NCBI RefSeq assembly: GCF_008084145.1
Contig: NZ_VSDO01000004.1
Location: 124,001 to 188,000, forward strand
Direction: 5' to 3'
Length of the DNA: 64,000 bases
Source of the DNA: Paenibacillus faecis
GTDB lineage: Bacteria; Bacillota; Bacilli; Paenibacillales; Paenibacillaceae
The first letter of the stretch is position 1; the number at the start of each line of letters is the position of its first letter. Under the pieces are notes generated by a model. It saw only the letters and a list, made by a program, of their open reading frames with translations, was not told where the DNA came from and did not search any database. The translations under genes and the position numbers were made by a program. Positions 8,680-15,887 of this stretch are shown piece after piece.

Positions 8680-8883
8680 ATGGCAGTAGATCGGGAACAG
8701 CTTCAGAATATCCTTAAGAAGGCCAATCAGCGTGCTCGTCAACAAGCCAAGCAATCCGGAGCATCCCTTTACTATATAAAAAACAACAGACGTATTCGCG
8801 AAGATGCGAGTGGCAATAAATTCGAAATCTTTTTCGATTCCCAAGGAAAACGATGGAGCGGGAGTATCGGGAATAAGGGATAA
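8680..8883 (+). CDS. small hypothetical protein
   Basis: 67 residues from MAVDREQLQNILKK, very rich in Lys, Arg, Gln and Asn, with no membrane segment or cysteine. GGGAGGT lies 7 bases before the ATG at 8680; an ATG 18 bases upstream has no such site. It is divergent from the AbrB-Doc pair and followed by a strong terminator, so it is a stand-alone transcript. I do not recognise the family. The tail FEIFFDSQGKRWSGSIGN suggests a small beta structure. Confidence 0.6.
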   Translation: MAVDREQLQNILKKANQRARQQAKQSGASLYYIKNNRRIREDASGNKFEIFFDSQGKRWSGSIGNKG

Positions 8884-8944
8884 AGTAAGCAATTAGTATA
8901 CTAAAATTTAATACACTCTATTGTAGGCGAACGAGGTACAAAAA

Positions 8945-8986
8945 TCAGACAGTGAGTAACTTTCTACTCACTGTCTGATTCTTTTT
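8945..8986 (+). terminator. strong intrinsic terminator
   Basis: Stem AATCAGACAGTGAGTA paired with TACTCACTGTCTGATT, followed by CTTTTT. It closes the small gene at 8680. It also faces the leftward serine hydrolase gene. Confidence 0.8.
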
Positions 8987-9073
8987 ACGACCATTGACGA
9001 CGGTTAGCCGCCAGGCAACTGCCTATTGATTGACACGGGCTGAGGCCTGGCGAGTAAGGCCAGGCCTGTGGTC

Positions 9074-10318
9074 TTAATCTTCGATTGCCTGATAAACCAG
9101 GGTCCAGAAGTCGTGGATAAGATGCGCCGGGTCCGGGGTGGACATCCCCATCTGCGTGAGCAGGATGCCGGTGAGCTGTTTGTCCGGGTCGGCGTACGCC
9201 GTGGTGCCGCTCCCGCCGTCCCAGCCGAATTGACCGACGGAAGCATAGTCGCCGAGGTAGGTGCGTACGGCCATCCCGAAGCCCCAGCCGCCGTGCTGCC
9301 CTTGGCCATACGATAAATGGACGTTATTTTTGGCCAAGTCGTCTCGGAATGCTTGTTGTTCGGGCGTGAGGCGGTTTGTGGTCATCAACTGAACGGCGGG
9401 CCGGGACAGGATTCGTTTGGTACCGTGCATCCCTTGGTTCAGCAGCATTTGTAAAAACGCGTGATAGTCGTCGACGGTCGAGAGCAGCCCGCCGCCCCCC
9501 GCTTCGAACGCGGGAGGCTTGCTGTAGCGTCCCCCTGCGGCTTCATCCCAGACGATGAACTCTCCGGTCTGCGGATCGAGCATGTAGGCAGGGGGTAGCC
9601 GGTCAATTTTGTCTTCGGGCACGTAGAAGCCGGTACCTTTCATCCCGAGCGGGTCAAGGATACGTTCGCGCAGGAACGTCCCGAAAGTCTGACCCGTGAC
9701 TCGGGCAACGAGCACGCCAAGCACTTCGTTGCTGAGGTGGTACTGCCATCGCTCTCCGGGCTGGTAGCTCAGCGGGAGGGTACCCAGACGCCGCATCCAC
9801 TCATCCGGCTCGGGCAACTCCTGCCCTGGCGCGTCATTTAATCCATTCTCGAAGACTGCGTTGAGGATCGGGGAGCCCATCAACGTCAGATCTATGCCGA
9901 GCCCGAAGGTAGAGGTCAGCAGGTCCCGCACGGTGATGGGCCGCCGGGCCGGTACGGTTTCGTCCAGCGGGCCGTCGGGTCGTTTCAACACCCGGCGGTC
10001 GGCGAGTTCGGGCAGCCATTTGTCTACGGGGTCGTCCAGATGCAGCTTGCATTCGTCGAGCAGGACCATCACCGCCGCCGCCCCGACCATCTTCGAAGTG
10101 GACGCCATCCGGAAGATCGTGTCCCGGCGCATTGGCGCGCCGCCATTATGGAGCATCGTGCCGATCGCTTCAACATGCGTCTCGCCGTTCCGGCTGATGA
10201 GGGCGACGAGCCCTGGAATTTTCCCTGAATCGACATGCCTTGTCAGCACGTCGCGCATTTTCCGCAGCCCTGTTTTGGAGAAGCCGCCTTTGCTCGGTTT
10301 CATTGCATTCTCATTCAT
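9074..10318 (-). CDS. serine hydrolase, beta-lactamase class C / esterase family
   Basis: 414 residues. The nucleophile motif is S-T-S-K at residues 73-76 (RMASTSKMVG). A Tyr in WQYHLSNEVLG near residue 190 is the expected general base, and glycine-rich motifs HGGWGFG and GWDGGSGT lie near the C terminus. No signal peptide is seen, so a cytoplasmic esterase or D-aminopeptidase-like enzyme is more likely than a resistance enzyme. ATG at 10318 has GAGGG at 7 bases. It is downstream of a TetR gene on the same strand and has its own TetR-like operator at 10397-10415. Confidence 0.88.
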   Translation of the reverse strand: MNENAMKPSKGGFSKTGLRKMRDVLTRHVDSGKIPGLVALISRNGETHVEAIGTMLHNGGAPMRRDTIFRMASTSKMVGAAAVMVLLDECKLHLDDPVDKWLPELADRRVLKRPDGPLDETVPARRPITVRDLLTSTFGLGIDLTLMGSPILNAVFENGLNDAPGQELPEPDEWMRRLGTLPLSYQPGERWQYHLSNEVLGVLVARVTGQTFGTFLRERILDPLGMKGTGFYVPEDKIDRLPPAYMLDPQTGEFIVWDEAAGGRYSKPPAFEAGGGGLLSTVDDYHAFLQMLLNQGMHGTKRILSRPAVQLMTTNRLTPEQQAFRDDLAKNNVHLSYGQGQHGGWGFGMAVRTYLGDYASVGQFGWDGGSGTTAYADPDKQLTGILLTQMGMSTPDPAHLIHDFWTLVYQAIED

Positions 10319-10396
10319 TTGATTTCCCTCACTTTACTTTTTTTTATCAATATAATTACGTTTTCTAACAAACGGCTAGAAACTGGATTCATCATT

Positions 10397-10415
10397 CATA
10401 CCAACCGATGGTATG
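10397..10415. promoter_or_regulatory. probable TetR operator upstream of serine hydrolase
   Basis: Palindrome CATACCAACCGATGGTATG. The same half-sites (TACCAACC and GTATGTAT) recur in the palindrome at 11133-11153 in front of the tetR gene, so one regulator likely controls both. Confidence 0.65.
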
Positions 10416-10431
10416 TATAAGTTTAAAAATA

Positions 10432-10450
10432 TACTGCCTTTCGGCAGTTT
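10432..10450. terminator. terminator after tetR gene
   Basis: Stem AACTGCC / GGCAGTT with a 4-base loop between the tetR stop and the operator of the next gene. A- and T-rich tails lie on both sides, so it can act on the leftward transcript. Confidence 0.6.
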
Positions 10451-10451
10451 T

Positions 10452-11117
10452 TTAGTTATCATCATTGACTTCTCTAGCTGACAAACGAAACAGTTCCTCG
10501 TAGCGTTGAAGCATTTCATCATCAAACAGGTCAAGCCCCAGGCCTTTCAAGATTTCGTCGAAAAATTTTACCTTGCGCAGCATCATTTCGGGCGAAGCTT
10601 GGATAACCGCCGGGTTGAGCCACAGGTTGGTGAGAATCAACAACACTTCGCTAAGCTCCCTAGGATAGTCGGTTTGGATCGAGCCGTCCCGCATCCCTTG
10701 TTCGATGATGGGCTGGATATAGACGGGTATGGCTTTTTCGATCAAGTGCTCGATCTGGGCCGCCAGCAGCTTCGGATTTCGCAAAAGATTCGGTGCCGCC
10801 GACGCCATTTCGTTCTGAGCGGGATTGCTGAGCGAGACGCGGGAAATTTTACGGAGCTTCTCCAGGCCATTCAACTCCTTGTCGTCCCGGACGCTGGACA
10901 GCATCCCGTCAACGCCTTTGAATAAATGGTCGATGACGGCCTGCATGATCTCTTCCTTCGATTTGAAGTGATGATAAATAGCCCCTTTGGTCAGCCCGCC
11001 CAATCCATTGATGATATCCTGAATGGAGGTCTGCTCGTAACCTTTCTGGATGAACAGATTAAGAGCCACGGTTAGGATTTGGTTGGTTGTTTCTTCCGGA
11101 TATTTATTTCTGGCCAT
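10452..11117 (-). CDS. TetR/AcrR family transcriptional regulator
   Basis: 221 residues from MARNKYPEETTNQILTVAL. The N-terminal helix-turn-helix is at about 25-55: SIQDIINGLGGLTKGAIYHHFKSK in outline, with the YHHFKSKEE hallmark. The remaining residues form the ligand-binding domain. ATG at 11117 follows AGGAAAGAG; an upstream in-frame ATG at 11138 lies inside the operator palindrome. It is likely a repressor of itself and of the downstream serine hydrolase, since matching palindromes precede both genes. Confidence 0.9.
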   Translation of the reverse strand: MARNKYPEETTNQILTVALNLFIQKGYEQTSIQDIINGLGGLTKGAIYHHFKSKEEIMQAVIDHLFKGVDGMLSSVRDDKELNGLEKLRKISRVSLSNPAQNEMASAAPNLLRNPKLLAAQIEHLIEKAIPVYIQPIIEQGMRDGSIQTDYPRELSEVLLILTNLWLNPAVIQASPEMMLRKVKFFDEILKGLGLDLFDDEMLQRYEELFRLSAREVNDDN

Positions 11118-11132
11118 TTGCTCTTTCCTTTC

Positions 11133-11153
11133 ATACATACGGTTGGTATGTAT
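11133..11153. promoter_or_regulatory. probable TetR autoregulatory operator
   Basis: Perfect palindrome ATACATAC-N5-GTATGTAT just upstream of the tetR start. It shares its half-sites with 10397-10415. Confidence 0.65.
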
Positions 11154-11188
11154 TGAATATAGCCGATCCCCTCGTTGATGTCAATCTC

Positions 11189-11228
11189 CAAAATCCACAA
11201 CCGAGACCGGTTGTGGATTTGGATTTTT
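11189..11228. terminator. inverted repeat, possible terminator
   Basis: Stem ATCCACAACCG / CGGTTGTGGAT followed by TTTTTT on the plus strand. It lies just after the leftward nitroreductase gene. The T run is on the strand opposite to that expected, so it may be bidirectional or serve another role. Confidence 0.45.
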
Positions 11229-11237
11229 TCGAAGCAG

Positions 11238-11987
11238 TTACCTCAAATCAAACCCTTTACTTCTTACGTATTCCGTATAACCACCCAACGGCAGATCTTT
11301 ATCCAGCATGGCGACGAACTTGCCGGACCAGCTAGCCTTTTGCTTGTTGTTCGTACGCGCGGCGTAGTATTGCTCTATTTCCCGGTCATAGCTGTCGATT
11401 TTTGCTTTAAGCTCGGGGTCGGGATCATACCGGTTTTCAAAAAACACCGCTGACCGCGGCAACCGCGGTTTCTGCTCGGGGAACTCGTCGGGAACGCCTA
11501 CTGCAAGGCCGACCAAAGGAATGACGAAATCCGGCAGGCCCAGCCATTCGTCCAGCTCAGGTAGTGCCTCGTTGATTCCGCCGATCATCACGGCTCCGAG
11601 TCCCATCGATTCGGCCGCGACATTGGCATTTTGCGAGGCAAGCGCGGCACCCAGCACCGCGGTTTGATAAAAATAGGAGAAACTCAGGCCTTGGCCCATT
11701 TTCTCCTGATGGTTTGGCCCGGCGGCCAACTTGATCCGATGAAGGTCGGCACAAAATATAAAAAAGTAGCCGGACTCTGCAATCGGCGGATTGTTGGAAT
11801 GTACCGCGATCTTCTTCCGCAGTTCCTGATCGGTAACGCCGATGATCGAGAACGGCTGCATATGCGCCGAAGACGGGGCCATCTGGGCGGCATCGACAAT
11901 GGCTTCGATTTGTTCGCCGGTCAACGGGGTATTTTTAAACTTTCGGATGGAGCGATGCTGGCGGATGACTTGCATGACTTCATTCAT
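11238..11987 (-). CDS. NfsA/NfrA-type FMN nitroreductase
   Basis: 249 residues from MNEVMQVIRQHRSIRKF. The opening RQHRSIRKFKNTPL is the FMN phosphate-binding signature of NADPH nitroreductases. MAPSSAHMQPFSIIG, GLGAVMIGGI and a Pro-Leu-Val-Gly-Leu-Ala-Val-Gly strand also fit. Such enzymes reduce nitro compounds, quinones or flavin with NADPH. ATG at 11987 has GGAGG at 7 bases; the upstream ATG at 12002 contains this site and is less likely. The gene is divergent from a MarR regulator, with two matching palindromes between them, so it is probably induced by oxidant or electrophile. Confidence 0.9.
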   Translation of the reverse strand: MNEVMQVIRQHRSIRKFKNTPLTGEQIEAIVDAAQMAPSSAHMQPFSIIGVTDQELRKKIAVHSNNPPIAESGYFFIFCADLHRIKLAAGPNHQEKMGQGLSFSYFYQTAVLGAALASQNANVAAESMGLGAVMIGGINEALPELDEWLGLPDFVIPLVGLAVGVPDEFPEQKPRLPRSAVFFENRYDPDPELKAKIDSYDREIEQYYAARTNNKQKASWSGKFVAMLDKDLPLGGYTEYVRSKGFDLR

Positions 11988-12041
11988 TTTGGTTTCCTCC
12001 AAATGGATGGTTTTTAAAAGCTGTATGAATACCGCATTTAA

Positions 12042-12061
12042 ATGGTTTCCATGGAAACCAT
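12042..12061. promoter_or_regulatory. MarR operator 1 (perfect palindrome)
   Basis: TGGTTTCCATGGAAACCA is a perfect palindrome in the nitroreductase/marR divergent region, on the nitroreductase side. It matches the second site at 12089-12108. Confidence 0.75.
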
Positions 12062-12088
12062 AGTAACAGGAAGAAGAATCGTTGTCAA

Positions 12089-12108
12089 ATGGTATCCGCG
12101 GAAACCAT
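12089..12108. promoter_or_regulatory. MarR operator 2
   Basis: TGGTATCCGCGGAAACCA, the same pattern as operator 1 with centres 47 bases apart. It abuts an extended -10 element TGGTATAAT (12108-12116) of the marR promoter, so binding would block marR transcription. Confidence 0.75.
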
Positions 12109-12142
12109 GGTATAATAAAAAGAAAAAAGGTAGGCTCGCCTT

Positions 12143-12646
12143 ATGCCTCATATGAATGATAATTTGCTTCAACTCAAAAACCGCATTGAAAAGTCATTGT
12201 ACCGGATTCTCATCAGCGAAAACGACGAGAACCAGGATCGGCTTTGGCTCATGGAGCACATCTCCGACGACCGGCTAAAAGGGCTGTTGCCCCACCTATC
12301 CATCTCGGGTCTGCACGTTTTGGACGTTATCGATACGCATGAACGCATTAAAGGCGTCGATATCGCCCGCGAGATGGGGATAACGAAAGGCGCCGTCTCC
12401 AAAATTACCCGCAAATTACTGGATCAGGGTCTGATCCGGAAAACCCAGCTGCCGGATAACCTGAAGGAAATTTACTTTTCGGTGACTCCGCTTGGCGCCG
12501 AGTTGGCCGAACTGCATCGGTTATTTCACCAACAGCAGGATCAGAAAGCGATGGAATTATTGACAAGTTACGACGCAATGTCGTTGGAAACCGTAGCGGT
12601 CTTTTTGGAGAAGCTGGCTAATCTGCGTCAGAATCGGAAGCCCTAG
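12143..12646 (+). CDS. MarR family transcriptional regulator
   Basis: 167 residues with a winged helix: HERIKGVDIAREMGITKGAVSKITRKL in outline at about residues 68-95, then the wing DQGLIRKTQLPDNLKEIYFSVT. It probably represses itself and the divergent nitroreductase through the two TGGTWTCC-type palindromes. The start at MPHMNDN follows AAAGGTAGGCTCGCCTT; an internal ATG at 12152 is also possible. A terminator follows directly. No cysteine lies near the N terminus, so it is not clearly an OhrR-type thiol sensor. Confidence 0.9.
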   Translation: MPHMNDNLLQLKNRIEKSLYRILISENDENQDRLWLMEHISDDRLKGLLPHLSISGLHVLDVIDTHERIKGVDIAREMGITKGAVSKITRKLLDQGLIRKTQLPDNLKEIYFSVTPLGAELAELHRLFHQQQDQKAMELLTSYDAMSLETVAVFLEKLANLRQNRKP

Positions 12647-12663
12647 GCCGGCACGAATGCGAA

Positions 12664-12690
12664 AGGCGACCTTTAATGGTCGCTTTTTTT
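12664..12690 (+). terminator. terminator after marR
   Basis: Stem GGCGACC / GGTCGCT with loop TTTAAT and seven T residues. Confidence 0.85.
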
Positions 12691-12740
12691 GCGTAGCTTC
12701 AATAGGGATCGGTTGCATTTTCTCATTCGATATGCTAAAC

Positions 12741-12760
12741 TAACTACCGATCGTTAGTTA
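12741..12760. promoter_or_regulatory. probable operator of the next TetR gene
   Basis: Near-palindrome TAACTACCGATCGTTAGTTA directly upstream of the tetR start at 12778, positioned for autoregulation. Confidence 0.6.
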
Positions 12761-12777
12761 TGCGATGGAGGGATTGC

Positions 12778-13362
12778 ATGACGGCAAAAAAAATTATGGA
12801 AACAGCACTGCACCATTTTGCACAAAACGGCTATGAAGGTGCCTCGCTTCGCGATATTTCGGCCGCAGTGGGGATTAAAAAACCATCCATCTATAACCAC
12901 TTCAAGGGCAAGGACGAATTGTTCATGGCCGTTTACCAGGATGTGGCCGCGAAGGAACTTAGCTTTGCTGAAGCGTATCTGACACCCGATAGTAAATCGA
13001 CTTTTAAAACTCAACTATACGATTTTTTAATTCAGTATATGGAGCGTTACGAGAGTGAAGAGGAGACAAAATTCTTCTTGAGAATGTCTTTTTTCCCTCC
13101 GACCCATCTGAGAATGGAATCCATGAAGTTGAGTATGGGGTATATCGATAAAATGACCGACTTAGCCAAAATTCTCTTCACATCGGCTGCAAATCGCGGA
13201 TCCATCCGCTTAAACGTGTCGATTGAACAGGCTACAGGCGCGTACATGGCGATTCTGGACAGTGTATTTGTTGAAATGCTTTACGGTGATAAGGAGCGCG
13301 CAAGGAAAAGGCTTGAAGCATCGTGGCATGTCTTTTGGCAGGGAATTAGATCGGGAGATTGA
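12778..13362 (+). CDS. TetR/AcrR family transcriptional regulator
   Basis: 194 residues beginning MTAKKIMETALHHFAQNGYE. The helix-turn-helix is at about 22-45, with the family hallmark KPSIYNHFKGKDELF. The C-terminal domain has no recognised ligand signature. ATG at 12778 has GGAGGG at 7 bases; the in-frame ATG at 12760 overlaps the operator-like palindrome. It lies immediately upstream of a guanidine riboswitch and SMR exporter genes with no clear terminator between, so it may also influence them. Efflux-linked TetR regulators of this size are common. Confidence 0.88.
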   Translation: MTAKKIMETALHHFAQNGYEGASLRDISAAVGIKKPSIYNHFKGKDELFMAVYQDVAAKELSFAEAYLTPDSKSTFKTQLYDFLIQYMERYESEEETKFFLRMSFFPPTHLRMESMKLSMGYIDKMTDLAKILFTSAANRGSIRLNVSIEQATGAYMAILDSVFVEMLYGDKERARKRLEASWHVFWQGIRSGD

Positions 13363-13399
13363 AACAAAACGTATTGTCTTGTACCCAATAGAATAGGTT

Positions 13400-13529
13400 A
13401 GGTTTTCTAGGGTTCCGCAGCTATTCTGGTCTGGTCCGAGAGAAAACCCGCAGCTTGCGCTGTGACACGGAGGGATAAAAGCCTGGGAGATCACTGTTGA
13501 ACAAACAGTAATTTCCTCGGGCTTTTTTT
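13400..13529 (+). promoter_or_regulatory. guanidine-I (ykkC class) riboswitch with terminator
   Basis: The leader contains the conserved ykkC blocks CTAGGGTTCCGC at about 13408, TGGTCCGAGAGAAAAC at 13432, ACACGGAGGGATAAAAGCC near 13465 and CTGGGAGA up to 13490. The 3' part of the aptamer (AGCCTGGGAGAT) can instead pair with ATTTCCTCGGGCT at 13511-13523 to form a terminator stem followed by TTTTTTT. Guanidinium binding should free the aptamer fold and let transcription run into the two SMR genes. The gene context (SMR exporters) agrees with this class. Confidence 0.92.
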
Positions 13530-13594
13530 GTGTATTGTCCAATTTAGCAAGGGCACCATAAAATAACTTTTTTTAAACAAGGAGTGTGAAAGGC

Positions 13595-13936
13595 ATGAAT
13601 AAAACCTGGTTGTCTGTCATTATTGCCGCATTATTTGAGGTGGGATGGGTCATTGGACTGAAACACGCCAGTGGAGTGTTGGAATGGGCGGCTACCGTGG
13701 CGGCTATCATCATAAGTTTTACATTAATGATCAGGGCTTCCCGCTTCCTTCCTGTGGGGACCGTTTACGCGGTCTTCGTTGGGTTGGGGACCGCCGGTAC
13801 CGTCCTGGCGGACATTATTCTCTTTGGGTCCTCTGTTCAACCCGTAAAACTAATCCTGGTCGGCGTTCTCTTGTTAGGTGTAATTGGTCTCAAAATGCTG
13901 AGTAAGAAACAAGAAGGGGAGGCGAGTCATTCATGA
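13595..13936 (+). CDS. ykkC: SMR family guanidinium exporter subunit (YkkC/Gdx-like)
   Basis: 113 residues with four membrane helices. The essential membrane glutamate lies in helix one (AALFEVGWVIGLKHA). ATG at 13595 is preceded by AAGGAG at 10 bases; the ORF opens 9 bases earlier at a GTG too close to that site. The gene follows a guanidine riboswitch and overlaps the next SMR gene by 4 bases, so the two probably form a heterodimeric proton-coupled exporter of guanidinium, as for B. subtilis YkkCD. The C-terminal tail is charged. Confidence 0.93.
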   Translation: MNKTWLSVIIAALFEVGWVIGLKHASGVLEWAATVAAIIISFTLMIRASRFLPVGTVYAVFVGLGTAGTVLADIILFGSSVQPVKLILVGVLLLGVIGLKMLSKKQEGEASHS

Positions 13937-14247
13937 GCTGGATGTATCTTATCATGGCGGGAATTTTTGAAATGACCGGGGTTCTTATGATGAATAAATT
14001 AAATAAAGATCGCAATGCGGTCTCGTTTCTGTTATTGGTTGCGGGATTTGGCTTGAGCTTTTTGTTTCTGTCATTGGCCATGCAGACCCTGCCGATGGGA
14101 ACGGCTTATGCGGTATGGACCGGAATTGGCGCCTCCGGAGGAGCCGTCCTCGGGATGATCTTTTACGGGGAACCCAGAAACTTCTTAAGAATTTTATTTA
14201 TAGCTATGGTTCTCGGTTCTGCCGTAGGGCTAAAGTTAGTTAGCTGA
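13933..14247 (+). CDS. ykkD: SMR family guanidinium exporter subunit (YkkD/Gdx-like)
   Basis: 104 residues, four membrane helices, with the catalytic Glu in IMAGIFEMTGVLMM of helix one. It starts within the stop of the preceding SMR gene (ATGA), showing a strictly coupled pair. Expression should depend on the guanidine-I riboswitch upstream. The two subunits probably insert in opposite orientation, known for this pair class but not visible here. Confidence 0.92.
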   Translation: MSWMYLIMAGIFEMTGVLMMNKLNKDRNAVSFLLLVAGFGLSFLFLSLAMQTLPMGTAYAVWTGIGASGGAVLGMIFYGEPRNFLRILFIAMVLGSAVGLKLVS

Positions 14248-14423
14248 ACTAGGTTCTACAAAAAATGAGGGTGAGGGTGCGTAAAAACATAATTATATTT
14301 GCGTACTTAGGCCTTTTGCAGCAGTTTCACAGCCATATTTCCAAATTCTGTTATAATAAAGTTTGTACATGAAACTGGCTTAATAGGCGGTCGGCTAAAT
14401 CTCCCGGAAGGGAGGTGATGCTT

Positions 14424-14537
14424 GTGGAGATTAAAGACGCTTTGACGATCATGATCAGTTTTAGTGGGCTCATTATTGCACTGCTAACGCTCGTTGTGGC
14501 TATCGTCGTAGCGATTAATCAGAACACAAAGAAATAG
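14424..14537 (+). CDS. type I toxin, TxpA/BsrG-like holin-like peptide
   Basis: 37 residues, (M)EIKDALTIMISFSGLIIALL onward, ending AINQNTKK. It has a single hydrophobic helix, a short charged N terminus and a basic C terminus, the pattern of holin-like type I toxins of Bacillota. GGAGGT is 7 bases before the GTG at 14424; an in-frame ATG at 14418 is too close to it. A strong hairpin follows, and a minus-strand promoter points back over the 3' end, as in txpA-ratA systems. A -10 TATAAT lies at 14352. Confidence 0.8.
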   Translation: MEIKDALTIMISFSGLIIALLTLVVAIVVAINQNTKK

Positions 14538-14651
14538 ACCGCCCCCCTGCAAAGGATGCGGTCTATTTCGATCGTAACACCTTAGCACAGCCGACCGCTC
14601 TTTAAAGCGGTAAGTGTACATGGAGCCGTGTATCCAGCACGGCTCTTAATT
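14530..14651 (-). ncRNA. probable antisense RNA antitoxin
   Basis: On the minus strand a promoter with TTGAGG (14686-14681), a 17-base spacer and TATGAT (14663-14658) predicts a start near 14651. The transcript would run through a hairpin AGCCGTG / CACGGCT at about 14622-14644 and end at the shared hairpin 14532-14569, overlapping the 3' end of the toxin mRNA. This is the layout of RatA-type antitoxin RNAs. The ends are estimates. Confidence 0.6.
14532..14569. terminator. shared terminator of toxin mRNA and antisense RNA
   Basis: Stem AATAGACCGC / GCGGTCTATT with U-rich sequence on both sides, so it can stop transcripts in both directions. Confidence 0.7.
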
Positions 14652-14823
14652 ATTTTTATCATAGCATACCTGAAACTATACCTCAATGCGGTTATTCGTC
14701 CGTTTCCTAGTCTAAGGTCTAGGTTGAGACACCCCCTAAGACGGTTATGTCACGCAAATAAGGCGGATATAATGAACTTATATTTCTGAGCGTGATATAT
14801 AAGGCTAAAAGGAGTGTTTGAAT

Positions 14824-15615
14824 TTGAAGGCAGTGGAAAAGACGGACATAGCGCGGGCAGGCAAGGTGAAATGGGTGCTTTTTAATCCCAAAACCTATGC
14901 GACGATTCTCTATTTATTGCTATCGCTCCCATTAGGGGTGATTTATTTTACCATAATGGTAACTGGACTCGCACTATCCATCGCTTTAACCCCCCTATTT
15001 ATCGGAATACCGCTGTTTTTTGGGGTAGCCAAGCTGTTGAATGGGATTGTGAATTTTGAGCAAAGCATGATTAGACAAATTTTAGGCTTACCTGCTCCTT
15101 CCGTTTCGTATGCCTCCAATCCGCCGTCTGAACCCGGGAAGAACTGGTTTATGCGCATGGTGAGAGGTTTTGACGGGGGGCTCTTCATTCGGAATCTGCT
15201 GCTCGTATTACTAAGATTCGTAACAGGTATTGTATTCTTTGTTATTATGGTAACGGCGATTTCACTGGGACTAGGGTTTATCGCACTCCCCGCCGTGCAT
15301 ATCATTTTAATGAATGAAATGAAGCTGGATATTTTAGAAAATAGCTTGTTCAGTTATTTCCATATTGATTGGACGTATAATCAGCAATATTTGCTTTACG
15401 TAGGCGTGGGTCTTGTCCTTTTCTGGGTCGCCCTGCGCATTGTGAACGGGCTGATGCAAATTCAGCGCAGAATCATGTATGTGGATGAGCCTTACCAGCG
15501 GCCGTCCGCACCCATGGAAGCTCAAATGCAGGAGCCTGTTCAGCCGCCATATTTTGAGTACACAGAGGATCTGTCCCCTCAAGGGTTGATGCAGCCGGCG
15601 CATAGAGAGCTTTAA
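14824..15615 (+). CDS. membrane protein with sensor-type domain
   Basis: About 263 residues with two similar hydrophobic hairpin regions (residues 25-75 and 125-175), each with a VTxxxxS...L pattern, plus a fourth membrane segment near 200. A cytoplasmic Pro/Gln-rich tail with no kinase domain follows. This matches the stand-alone form of the putative sensor domain found at the N terminus of some histidine kinases (Pfam Sensor family, from memory). AAGGAG at 14809 favours the TTG at 14824; the ORF opens at another TTG at 14818. It stands alone, followed by a terminator. Its function is unknown. Confidence 0.7.
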   Translation: MKAVEKTDIARAGKVKWVLFNPKTYATILYLLLSLPLGVIYFTIMVTGLALSIALTPLFIGIPLFFGVAKLLNGIVNFEQSMIRQILGLPAPSVSYASNPPSEPGKNWFMRMVRGFDGGLFIRNLLLVLLRFVTGIVFFVIMVTAISLGLGFIALPAVHIILMNEMKLDILENSLFSYFHIDWTYNQQYLLYVGVGLVLFWVALRIVNGLMQIQRRIMYVDEPYQRPSAPMEAQMQEPVQPPYFEYTEDLSPQGLMQPAHREL

Positions 15616-15651
15616 GATAGCCGGGCCGTGGTTCGCGTCCATAGGTAAGAC

Positions 15652-15693
15652 CAGTGAGCATGCTCTTAAAGGGCATACTCACTTTTTTTGTGC
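15652..15693 (+). terminator. terminator after sensor-like membrane protein
   Basis: Stem AGTGAGCATGCTCTT with GGGCATACTCACT, then TTTTTTT. Confidence 0.8.
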
Positions 15694-15769
15694 CGATTTC
15701 GGAGCTTGCTTCCCTGAGGCGGACCCGCCGATATGAACCGCAAGCATAATCGATACGTTTCCCCATTGG

Positions 15770-15835
15770 TTACGTCGAAGTAACTTTGTTACGAGATAGT
15801 GCCTACTTACGTAATCGCACCGATGCCCTTACAAT
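15770..15835 (+). promoter_or_regulatory. hxlAB promoter with possible HxlR sites
   Basis: Three TTACG elements at 15770, 15789 and 15807, 18-19 bases apart. The last lies 17 bases before a -10 TACAAT at 15830-15835, so the -35 is poor and an activator would be needed. HxlR is a formaldehyde-responsive activator that binds direct repeats upstream of hxlA in B. subtilis. Assigning these elements to it is inference. Confidence 0.4.
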
Positions 15836-15887
15836 GAGTTTGTGTTTTATGAAACCAAATTCGAAGGACGAAGGAGAGACTCGATTT

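Noticed and set aside
9074..10318. Beta-lactamase resistance gene
   Set aside because: No signal peptide and esterase-like motifs; a resistance role is not supported.
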